Counted from the stretch's first letter, positions 1-5,235 are shown. The stretch is 7,638 bases of DNA from CAYJPA01 sp964371945 (GCA_964371945.1 CAYJPA010000137.1:1-7638); one strand, 5' to 3'. Notes: generated by a model from the sequence alone, not told the origin. Numbers and translations: made by a program.

Positions 1-78
1 CCCCGGGGCGACAGCCTCGTTCTCAACCCCGGGGCGACAGCCTCGTTCTCAACCCCGGGGCGACAGCCTCGTTCTCAA
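1..78. repeat. Tandem array: three perfect 26-bp direct repeats
   Basis: Three identical head-to-tail copies of a 26-bp unit occupy 1-26, 27-52 and 53-78. Each begins with CCCCGGGGCGACAGCC and ends with TCTCAA. There are no spacers, so this is a tandem repeat and not CRISPR. The array reaches the window edge and may continue to the left. The junction of each unit (CTCAA followed by CCCCGGGGCGA) resembles the descending arm of the second hairpin in the REP-like element at 5182-5206 (TTTCAACCCGGAGCGAGA). The array therefore looks like a local amplification of part of that repeat family. The derivation is inferred; the perfect copies are seen directly. Confidence 0.95.
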
Positions 79-124
79 CCCTGGAAGGGTTTCGTTGGCG
101 TAGCCCTGGAATTTATTCCGGGGC
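77..124 (+). repeat. REP-like twin-hairpin element, copy A
   Basis: Two hairpins lie in tandem. The first is AACCCT-GGA-AGGGTT (77-91). An 11-nt linker (92-102) follows. The second is a 10-bp stem, arms 103-112 and 115-124, with a TT turn and one internal T-G wobble (107/120). The 48-bp layout is the same, position for position, as the element at 5156-5203, and every difference in the stems is compensated. GTAG (100-103) sits at the foot of the second hairpin; GTAG is the tetranucleotide known to flank REP hairpins recognised by E. coli TnpA-REP. No transposase gene is present, so this is a non-autonomous repeat. The orientation given is the one in which GTAG precedes the stem. Confidence 0.8.
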
Positions 125-139
125 GGTGCTCCCAGAAGT

Positions 140-166
140 GTGACATTTAGTGACATGTTGTGACAT
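140..166. repeat. Three GTGACAT direct repeats at 10-bp period
   Basis: GTGACAT occurs at 140-146, 150-156 and 160-166, exactly one helical turn apart. The stretch ends in TACA and reads from TGTAATGTCAC on the minus strand. It lies between the REP-like element and the 3' end of the tartrate dehydratase gene. Regularly phased short repeats are typical of multi-site protein binding, either at an operator or at an insertion-sequence end where transposase binds. TGT-initiated ends rich in TGTCAC are reminiscent of IS481- or IS21-type termini, but no transposase or matching second end is visible here. The repeats are certain; the role is not known. Confidence 0.75.
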
Positions 167-182
167 TACACCAGAGGCGGCT

Positions 183-1352
183 CTACCCGGCCAGATCCTG
201 CATCACGGCCCACAGATTCGCCTTCTCCTCGAACCCGATCCCGGGCGATTGCGGCAACCCCACATATCCGTCGACCACCGCGATCCCATCCGCAAACCCC
301 CCGAACGGCTGGAACACCCCCGGATAGCTCTCGTTGCCGCCGAGTCCGAGCCCGGCCGCCATGTTGAGCGACATCTGATGCCCTCCGTGCGGAATCACCG
401 TTCTCGCCGGCCAGCCATGCTCCCGCATCATCTCCAGCGTGCGCAGATACTCGACCAATCCATACGAAAGCGCGCAATCGAACTGCAGGACATCTCGATC
501 CGGCCGCATCCCGCCGTATCTGATCAGGTTGCGCGCATCCTGCATCGAAAAGAGATTCTCGCCGGTCGCGAGCGGACCCTCGTACCGCCGTCCAAGCTCG
601 GCCTGGAGCTCGTAGTCGAGCGGATCACCCGCTTCCTCGTACCAACGCAGCCCATACGGCGCCAGCGCATCGGCATAGGCCAGCGCGGTTTCGAGATCGA
701 ACCGGCCGTTGGCGTCGACCGCGAGATGTTCGCCGGAACCGACGACATCCAGCACGGCCTCGATCCGGCGAAGATCGTCAGCCAACGGCGCCCCGCCGAT
801 CTTCATCTTGACCACGCTGTAGCCGTGCTCCAGGTACCCGCGCATTTCGTCCTGGAGCGCCGAGAGATTCTTGCCGGGCTGGTAATAGCCGCCGGCCGCA
901 TAGACGAACACGCGCTCATCGGCCTCGCCGCCGCGATACCGATCCGCCAGCACCCGATAAAGTGGCTTCCCTTCGATCTTCGCCACCGCGTCCCAAACCG
1001 CCATGTCGAGCACGCCGACCGCGACCGAGCGCTCGCCGTGTCCGCCCGGCTTCTCTCCCGTCATCAGGGTCGCCCAGATCTTGTCCGGATCGAGATTCTC
1101 ACCGTCGTCAGTAATGAGCGATCTGGGGTCGGCTTCGGCCAACCGGGGGATGAAGCGATCCTGCAGCAACCCTCTTGGCGCGTACCGGCCGTTCGAGTTG
1201 AATCCGAAGCCAACAACAGCGCGTCCGTCTCGCACGACATCGGTCACAACCGCGACCACGGAAACGTCCATCTTGCTGAAATCGATGTAGGCGTTCGTCA
1301 GAGTAGAAGAGATCGGAACGGTTTTGTGCCGGATTTCGACGATCTTCATCAT
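183..1352 (-). CDS. tarD: D(-)-tartrate dehydratase (enolase superfamily, MR/MLE type)
   Basis: A 389-residue cytoplasmic Mg2+ enzyme predicted to dehydrate D-tartrate to the enol of oxaloacetate, feeding the TCA cycle. The N-terminal capping domain covers about residues 1-125 (NAYIDF, VVAVVTDVV, EKPGGHGERSVAVG) and a modified TIM barrel follows. Visible active-site residues are the KMK motif (K182/K184), Mg ligands D213 (VDANGR), E239 (YEE) and E265 (TGEN), and H322 (PHGGH). These numbers match, as I recall them, the residues described for Bradyrhizobium japonicum TarD, and the whole sequence reads as a close homologue. The tandem ATGATG start has GGAG at 1359-1356, 3 nt from the first ATG and 6 nt from the second (1349), so either could be used. 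The open frame continues upstream to 1622, but that part overlaps the divergent peptidase gene and has no family match. Stop is TAG. No tartrate transporter or regulator is visible nearby. Confidence 0.93.
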   Translation of the reverse strand: MMKIVEIRHKTVPISSTLTNAYIDFSKMDVSVVAVVTDVVRDGRAVVGFGFNSNGRYAPRGLLQDRFIPRLAEADPRSLITDDGENLDPDKIWATLMTGEKPGGHGERSVAVGVLDMAVWDAVAKIEGKPLYRVLADRYRGGEADERVFVYAAGGYYQPGKNLSALQDEMRGYLEHGYSVVKMKIGGAPLADDLRRIEAVLDVVGSGEHLAVDANGRFDLETALAYADALAPYGLRWYEEAGDPLDYELQAELGRRYEGPLATGENLFSMQDARNLIRYGGMRPDRDVLQFDCALSYGLVEYLRTLEMMREHGWPARTVIPHGGHQMSLNMAAGLGLGGNESYPGVFQPFGGFADGIAVVDGYVGLPQSPGIGFEEKANLWAVMQDLAG

Positions 1353-1464
1353 TCGCTCCGCACGGATCAGAGATAAGCAAGAGCGAGAGCATACCAATCT
1401 GTACGCCTCCTCGAATGCCGTATGATGCCGCCCGGAGATCGACAATCGAGATGAGGACCACAAC
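1353..1464. promoter_or_regulatory. Divergent intergenic region with candidate promoter for the M20 gene
   Basis: This 112-bp gap separates two divergent starts, so it should hold promoters for both. On the plus strand a -10-like TATGAT (1421-1426, five of six consensus bases) lies 38 nt before the GTG start of the peptidase gene, but I see no good -35 at 16-18 nt. On the minus strand a TATGCT about 40 nt before the tartrate dehydratase start is the best -10-like hexamer, also with a poor -35. The GAGG at 1453-1456 is the ribosome binding site of the peptidase gene. No clear operator palindrome was found. Confidence 0.35.
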
Positions 1465-2853
1465 GTGACCGTCACATTCGAGCAGTTCCTGGCTGACAAC
1501 GCGGATCGCCACCTCGAAGAAGTCAAAACCGCGCTGCGTTTTCCCAGCGTGAGCGCGCTACCGCGGCACCGCGACGACATGCGCACGACCGCGAATTGGG
1601 TGGCCGGTCTCCTTCGAATCATCGGCGTGCCCGAGGTCGAGCTGCTCGAAGGCGGCGGCCACCCGCTCGTTTTCGGCCGCTGGATCGTCGATCCTGCCGC
1701 ACCGGTCGCGATGGTCTACGGTCACTACGATGTGCAACCGCCGGACCCGCTGGATCTCTGGGTGACCGGCCCCTTTGAGCCAACCGTTCGCGACGGTTTT
1801 CTCTATGCACGCGGCGCCGCCGACAACAAGGGCAACGTGGTCGCGGTAATCCAGGCGGTCGAGGCGCTTGTCCGCACCTCACCGTCAGGCATCCCGCCCG
1901 TCAACCTCTCCTTTTTCTTTGAAGGTGAAGAAGAGATCGGCAGTCCGACCGTCGGCGCGCTCGTCCGCGCGAATCTCGACAAAATGGCCTGCGATGTCGT
2001 CATCTCCGCCGATGGCGTGATGTACGGCGTGGACGACCCCTCGCTGACGCTCTCCACCAAAGGCATGCTTAAGGGCGAGATTCACGTCCGTACCGCGAAG
2101 AGCGATCTCCATTCAGGTCTCTACGGCGCCTCCACGCCGAACGCCGTGCAGGCGATGGCGAAGATGCTCGCCACGCTCCACACGGACCAAGGCGCGGTCG
2201 CGGTCGACGGCTTCTACGATTCCGCTCGCCAAATCACAGAGTTCGAGCGCTCCGAAACGGCCAAGGTTCCGCTCGACGAGTCCACCTTCCTGAGCGAAAT
2301 CGGCGCGACTGCCCTTTGGGGAGAGCCCGGCTACACCGTCTTGGAACGTCTCTGGCTTCGCCCCACCCTGGATCTGAACGGCTCCTGGGGCGGATTCCAG
2401 GGATCGGGCTCAAAAACGGTCACTCCCTGCGAAGCGCACGCGAAATTCACCTGCCGCCTGGTTGCGGGCCAGGACCCAGCGGAGATCCTGCGTTTGTTCC
2501 AGGCGCACGTGTCGCGGCACAGCCCCGCATCGGCCAGCTTCGAGGTGATCGGTGGCGAGGGGTCGTGCAAGGCGTTCGAGATCGAGCGCAACCACCCGAC
2601 CCTGATCGCGGCCGCCGATGTCATCACCGAGCTCTATCGCAAGGAGCCGCTGAACATCCGGCTGGGCGGCACCCTGCCGATCGCCGAGGTCTTCCATGAC
2701 GAGCTCGGCGCTGACATGGTCTTCTTCTCCTGGGAGCAATCTGACAACAACCTGCACGCCCCGAACGAATCAGTCCGCCTCTCCGATCTGGAAATAGCCC
2801 GCCGCGCCTGGTGCACGCTCTTGACGAGACTCGCCGGGGAACCAATGAAGTAA
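1465..2853 (+). CDS. M20 family metallo-dipeptidase
   Basis: A 462-residue cytoplasmic dinuclear-zinc peptidase of the ArgE/DapE/carnosinase family, expected to cleave dipeptides or related N-acyl amino acids; the exact substrate cannot be read from sequence. The catalytic domain shows GHYDVQP with ligand H87 and catalytic-assist D89, bridging D120 in ARGAADNKG, and EGEEEIGS with probable catalytic base E156 and ligand E157. D183 (SADG) and H431 (LHAPNE) complete the metal sites. An inserted dimerisation domain (about 195-375) carries DLHSG with H216, the residue that reaches across the dimer in carnosinases. Length is normal and no signal peptide is seen. The GTG start has GAGG 8 nt upstream and the N-terminus fits the family. 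It is divergent from the tartrate dehydratase gene; a functional link is not evident. Confidence 0.93.
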   Translation: MTVTFEQFLADNADRHLEEVKTALRFPSVSALPRHRDDMRTTANWVAGLLRIIGVPEVELLEGGGHPLVFGRWIVDPAAPVAMVYGHYDVQPPDPLDLWVTGPFEPTVRDGFLYARGAADNKGNVVAVIQAVEALVRTSPSGIPPVNLSFFFEGEEEIGSPTVGALVRANLDKMACDVVISADGVMYGVDDPSLTLSTKGMLKGEIHVRTAKSDLHSGLYGASTPNAVQAMAKMLATLHTDQGAVAVDGFYDSARQITEFERSETAKVPLDESTFLSEIGATALWGEPGYTVLERLWLRPTLDLNGSWGGFQGSGSKTVTPCEAHAKFTCRLVAGQDPAEILRLFQAHVSRHSPASASFEVIGGEGSCKAFEIERNHPTLIAAADVITELYRKEPLNIRLGGTLPIAEVFHDELGADMVFFSWEQSDNNLHAPNESVRLSDLEIARRAWCTLLTRLAGEPMK

Positions 2854-2904
2854 ATGCGGTTGTCGAGGCACAATCCCGTCAACTTCGATACGATTGCGTC
2901 TTAA

Positions 2905-2949
2905 GTTCGACGGTAGTCGCCGAACAATTGGCCGCGCTTCGTCAAAGCG
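2905..2949. other. Two small stem-loops upstream of the ABM gene
   Basis: In the 108-bp gap between the peptidase stop and the ABM-protein start, GTTCG (2905-2909) pairs with CGAAC (2921-2925), with two more C-G pairs inside after an A-C mismatch. CGCTT (2935-2939) pairs with AAGCG (2945-2949) just before the ribosome binding site at 2953-2957. Neither is followed by a T-run, so neither looks like a standard intrinsic terminator. They could shape the 5' leader of the next gene or be chance structures. Confidence 0.3.
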
Positions 2950-2961
2950 AACGGAGGTAGG

Positions 2962-3261
2962 ATGATGTTTGGCACGATCGGTCACGCGAAACTCAAACCT
3001 GGCGCTCGCGATAACTTCGATGCCATGATGGCGGATTGGAACGCGAACATCCGGCCGAAAGTTCCCGGCACGTTCATCAATCTGGTCGGAAACGTGGCTG
3101 GGAGTCCGGATGAGTGCGTTTTTGTCGCACTGGCCCAGGATGAGGCAACGTACCGCAACCTGGCGCAATTGCCGGAGCAAGACGCCTGGTTCCACCGCTT
3201 CGTCGAGAATGTCGACGGCGAAGTACGTTGGGAAGACGTCGAAATGGAATCGGTCCTCTAG
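2962..3261 (+). CDS. Small ABM-like dimeric alpha/beta-barrel protein
   Basis: A 99-residue protein that reads as an antibiotic-biosynthesis-monooxygenase-type (ABM) ferredoxin-like fold. The N-terminal strand is MFGTIGHAKLKPG, followed by a helix (about 15-34), a second strand around TFINLVGNVAG, a third around ECVFVALAQD (51-60), a helix with EATYRNLAQLPEQDAWF, and a final strand EVRWEDVEMES. Such proteins usually form dimers; some oxidise aromatic compounds or degrade haem, but many are of unknown function and no catalytic signature is recognisable here. A strong GGAGG (2953-2957) lies 4 nt before the first ATG and 7 nt before a second ATG at 2965, so the true N-terminus may be one residue shorter. 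It may be co-transcribed with the VOC gene 103 nt downstream. Confidence 0.75.
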   Translation: MMFGTIGHAKLKPGARDNFDAMMADWNANIRPKVPGTFINLVGNVAGSPDECVFVALAQDEATYRNLAQLPEQDAWFHRFVENVDGEVRWEDVEMESVL

Positions 3262-3271
3262 CGGTCGGGGA

Positions 3272-3336
3272 GCGCCCCAACCAACATGGACGGGGCGCGC
3301 CCAGCGCCTCGGCTTCGGCCGCCGGTCTGGACCGGC
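3272..3336. other. Cluster of three GC-rich stem-loops between the ABM and VOC genes
   Basis: The 103-bp gap contains GCGCCCC (3272-3278) pairing with GGGGCGC (3292-3298) across a 13-nt loop. Next comes CGGC-TTCG-GCCG (3310-3321), a stable UUCG-type tetraloop hairpin. The third is GCCGGT-CTGG-ACCGGC (3321-3336), a perfect 6-bp stem. No T-tract follows any of them. They could end or attenuate transcription between the two genes or protect a processed mRNA end. GC-rich DNA makes some such stems by chance. Confidence 0.45.
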
Positions 3337-3364
3337 ACACCAAACCATAGGAACGAACGCCGGC

Positions 3365-4162
3365 ATGATCAGATCCATCGACCACATCGTCATCGCCGTC
3401 CGGGATCTCGCTGAGGCTTCAAAAAACTATGAAAAAGCGGGCTTCACGGTCACGCCCGGTGGGATTCACACCGGTGGCAAAACGCACAACGCGCTAGTCG
3501 CGTTCGCAGATGGTTCCTACTTCGAGCTGATTGCGCTCACCGACTCGTCACAATCCGCGGGACACCATTGGTTCTCGGAGATTGAACGGCGGGAGGGCCC
3601 CGTTGCCTTTGCCTTACGCTCCGATGATCTCGACGAAGACCACGGTCGACTTTCGAAATCGAAGGTCATCACCGACGGTCCGCGGGACGGCGGGCGTCTG
3701 CGTCCGGACGGAACGCCGATCCGTTGGCGGAGTTTCGCACCGGAGAGCACCGCCGCGCCGCTGGTTCCGTTCGTGATTCAGGATGTAACTGCCCACGAGC
3801 TTCGCGTTCCAGCTGGCGACGCGGGGAAACATCAGCTGGGTGTCGCCGGCATTGCCGGGGTGACGGTTGCTGTTGGCGATCTCGCGTCGGCCGCGCATGT
3901 CTACACGGCGTTGCTCGGACCCGGCACCTCCACCCCGGGAACAGGCATTCCCGGCGTTTTGACCACGACCCGGTTCATCGCCAGTCAGCATTGGATCGAC
4001 CTCGCGCAACCAGCGGACGGCTCCACTGAAATCGGGACACTCCAATACGAACGCGGCGACGCCGTGTTCCAGATTGTCCTTGCCGGAGAATCGCCGTCCG
4101 TGGTTGATTTGCCGATCAATTTGACGAACGGCGCCCGTATTCGAATCGAAACAATGCGTTAG
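3365..4162 (+). CDS. Glyoxalase-like VOC-fold protein (Glyoxalase_3 type)
   Basis: A 265-residue protein with two vicinal-oxygen-chelate modules. The first (about 3-140) opens with IDHIVIAVRDLAEASKNYE and continues with NALVAFADGSYFELIAL, the pattern of the glyoxalase-like (PF13468-type) family, with H7 and E54 as candidate metal-site residues. The second (about 158-240) starts at GVAGIAGVTVAVGDLASAAH and is more divergent: its first strand lacks the metal-binding His. The substrate is unknown; the fold serves glyoxalases, dioxygenases and resistance proteins. I chose the ATG at 3365 because the VOC domain begins there. The frame is open from 3110, but that extension overlaps the ABM gene and is Ser/Arg-rich. 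The ribosome binding site is weak (AGGA at 3349-3352, 12 nt away), so expression may depend on the upstream gene. Confidence 0.85.
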   Translation: MIRSIDHIVIAVRDLAEASKNYEKAGFTVTPGGIHTGGKTHNALVAFADGSYFELIALTDSSQSAGHHWFSEIERREGPVAFALRSDDLDEDHGRLSKSKVITDGPRDGGRLRPDGTPIRWRSFAPESTAAPLVPFVIQDVTAHELRVPAGDAGKHQLGVAGIAGVTVAVGDLASAAHVYTALLGPGTSTPGTGIPGVLTTTRFIASQHWIDLAQPADGSTEIGTLQYERGDAVFQIVLAGESPSVVDLPINLTNGARIRIETMR

Positions 4163-4169
4163 CGCATTG
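4152..4169. other. Perfect hairpin over the VOC stop codon
   Basis: CAATGCG-TTAG-CGCATTG forms a perfect 7-bp stem whose tetraloop contains the TAG stop codon of the VOC gene (4160-4162). The following sequence is CTGAGGGATC, without a T-run, so it is not a textbook intrinsic terminator. It could act as a 3'-end stabiliser or weak terminator. Confidence 0.5.
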
Positions 4170-4230
4170 CTGAGGGATCTCTAAACGTGCGAGGTCGGCC
4201 CGAACCATGTCCAGCTAGATCGACCGAGAA

Positions 4231-4315
4231 TTGACAACCGCAACAGCCGCGCTCTCTATTGCCGCACAACCTAAGAGTCAAACGATGATTGACAGTCGAA
4301 ACACCCTGATGCAAT
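4231..4315 (+). promoter_or_regulatory. Two candidate sigma70-type promoters upstream of the toxin-antitoxin pair
   Basis: The 213-bp gap before the putative toxin gene contains two perfect TTGACA hexamers. The first (4231-4236) is followed after 18 nt by TCTATT (4255-4260, four of six -10 bases). The second (4289-4294) is followed after 15 nt by TGCAAT (4310-4315, four of six). The first has the better spacing. Their position upstream of the two-gene operon fits tandem promoters. No clear operator palindrome is seen between them. Nothing else was recognised in this gap. Confidence 0.45.
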
Positions 4316-4375
4316 GTGGGCTCAGTGTCTCTCGTAAAGTGCGAGAACTCTGGTTTGGGAGGCAACGTAGCCGGC

Positions 4376-4714
4376 GTGCTTCGATTTGTAGACTGCCTGA
4401 ATCGCAAAGTCACACTTGATGATGACACGTGGCGTGAAAAGATCCTCCGAGATCACGCCGAACTAGATGGCAACGAAATGGCGATCGAACGGACGCTTGC
4501 CGACCCCGATACAAGAAATCGGGATAAGGTCCACTTGAACCGCGAAGTCTTCTACCGCGCTGGAGTCCTGCCGTCTCCGTATCATGTTGACCTGCTCAAG
4601 GTTGTGGTCGCGTTTCAAGGCGAAGGCGGCGACGACATCGGGCGAATCGTTACAGCGTATGCCACTGATCGCGTCGCTCGCGGAGAGAAGAGATTATGGT
4701 CTCGACCACATTGA
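4376..4714 (+). CDS. Putative BECR/PBECR2-like nuclease, probable toxin of a toxin-antitoxin pair
   Basis: A predicted 112-residue basic protein. The pattern LRFVDCLNRKVTLDDDTW, a helix with H27, ERTLADPDTRNRD, EVFYR, LLKVVVAF and IVTAYATDRVARGEKRLW matches my memory of small proteins assigned to the barnase-EndoU-colicin-RelE (BECR/PBECR2-type) nuclease fold. In that family the final strand and T/Y/T residues are conserved. RNA cleavage is therefore a reasonable but unproven activity. The start is uncertain: GTG 4376 begins the family-like region and lies 13 nt after GGGAGG (4357-4362), while the frame is open back to GTG 4316, which would add 20 unlike residues. Its 3' end overlaps the next gene by 19 nt, so the two are translationally coupled. 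GC looks lower than in the flanking genes. Confidence 0.6.
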   Translation: MLRFVDCLNRKVTLDDDTWREKILRDHAELDGNEMAIERTLADPDTRNRDKVHLNREVFYRAGVLPSPYHVDLLKVVVAFQGEGGDDIGRIVTAYATDRVARGEKRLWSRPH

Positions 4715-5100
4715 ATCGCGCCCTTGGGCAGCTAAAGAACCTTCCTGACTTGATCGATGCGGAAAAGGTGTTCGTGAGCTATGACCGCGAGAGCGATTCT
4801 GTTACCGTGCACCTCTTTGGAACGGGCATACCCGGTGTCAGTCTGAACGTTACCGACGAAATGATGTTGCGATGGGATCGCGACGGAGAGCGACTTGTTG
4901 GCTTTCAAATCGAGCACTTCCTTTCTCGCGTCGCACCTGAGCACCCCCATTTGCTGGACATCCTCGATATCGCCGAGTTGCGAGGGATAACGGCAGGTGA
5001 AGTCGGTGAAATCCGTCGCGAGATTGTGCAAAAGCAGCGTGGTACAGCTGTTGGTCGTGTAGTGAAGGATCTTGATGCCGCGGCTAATGCTGCCGACTAG
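4696..5100 (+). CDS. DUF2283-like protein, probable antitoxin
   Basis: A 134-residue acidic protein. Residues about 24-77 (KVFVSYDRESDSVTVHLFG, then MMLRWDRDGERLVGFQIEHFLS) show the pattern typical of DUF2283: a strand with Y-D-x-E-x-D, then a W/Y-D-x-D-G-x-L-V-G-x-E/Q-I hairpin. The N-terminal 23 residues and the C-terminal helical tail (about 85-134) make it longer than the usual 60-90-residue member. DUF2283 proteins are often found next to small nuclease-like genes and are thought to be antitoxins. The ATG at 4696 follows GGAGAG (4682-4687) inside the end of the nuclease gene. Order is toxin first, antitoxin second. Its TAG stop lies inside the left arm of the palindromic element at 5097-5235. 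Confidence 0.65.
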   Translation: MVSTTLNRALGQLKNLPDLIDAEKVFVSYDRESDSVTVHLFGTGIPGVSLNVTDEMMLRWDRDGERLVGFQIEHFLSRVAPEHPHLLDILDIAELRGITAGEVGEIRREIVQKQRGTAVGRVVKDLDAAANAAD

Positions 5101-5235
5101 AGCGGTTGCCGATAAGAGTGCAAATTGGTGGGAATCATTTCGCGTTGCCAATCTCAGCCCTGGAAGGGCTTTGTGAGCGTAGCTCTGGGTTTCAACCCGG
5201 AGCGAGACTGGCGAAACTTTTGCCAACCGCTGTAG
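5097..5235. repeat. 139-bp palindromic element with terminal inverted repeats
   Basis: CTAGAGCGGTTG (5097-5108) and CAACCGCTGTAG (5224-5235) are inverted repeats matching at 11 of 12 positions. Inside, arms 5145-5155 and 5204-5214 form an 11-pair stem with one A-C mismatch and one wobble. This stem closes directly on the twin hairpins 5156-5170 and 5182-5203, giving a three-way junction in which only the 11-nt linker 5171-5181 is unpaired. The element encodes no protein. It begins at the antitoxin stop codon, so it forms the 3' end of the toxin-antitoxin transcript if it is transcribed. It resembles a MITE- or BIME-like non-autonomous repeat. I see no obvious target-site duplication. Confidence 0.7.
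5156..5203 (+). repeat. REP-like twin-hairpin core, copy B
   Basis: The first hairpin is AGCCCT-GGA-AGGGCT (5156-5170), then an 11-nt linker ending GCGTA. The second is a 10-bp stem with arms 5182-5191 and 5194-5203, a TC turn and a T-G wobble at 5186/5199. All lengths equal those of copy A at 77-124. The four stem pairs that differ are changed on both sides: 78/90 against 5157/5169, 105/122 against 5184/5201, 110/117 against 5189/5196, and 111/116 against 5190/5195. GTAG at 5179-5182 marks the foot of the second hairpin, as in REP sequences. Confidence 0.85.

Noticed and set aside
1..78. CRISPR array
   Set aside because: The 26-bp units are directly adjacent with no spacers, and no cas genes are present.
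150..1376. Long plus-strand open frame of 408 codons
   Set aside because: It is antisense to the well-supported tartrate dehydratase gene, its product is rich in Arg/Pro/His without any domain pattern, and it arises from codon bias on the opposite strand.
1353..1622. N-terminal extension of 90 codons on the tartrate dehydratase frame
   Set aside because: It overlaps the start of the divergent peptidase gene, has no family match, and the internal ATGATG has a proper ribosome binding site and gives residue numbering that matches the known enzyme.
2860..2894. Promoter for the ABM gene (TTGTCG and TACGAT)
   Set aside because: The spacing of 23 nt is too long and both hexamers are imperfect.
3110..3364. 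Upstream extension of 85 codons on the VOC frame
   Set aside because: It overlaps the ABM gene in another frame and is Ser/Arg-rich; the VOC fold begins at the ATG at 3365.
4505..4523. Hairpin CCCGAT/ATCGGG inside the putative toxin gene
   Set aside because: A 6-bp stem within coding sequence is easily due to chance and nothing else marks it.
4376..5100. Operon of the toxin-antitoxin pair with the upstream VOC gene
   Set aside because: A 213-bp gap, a stop-codon hairpin and two TTGACA hexamers separate them, so independent transcription is more likely.
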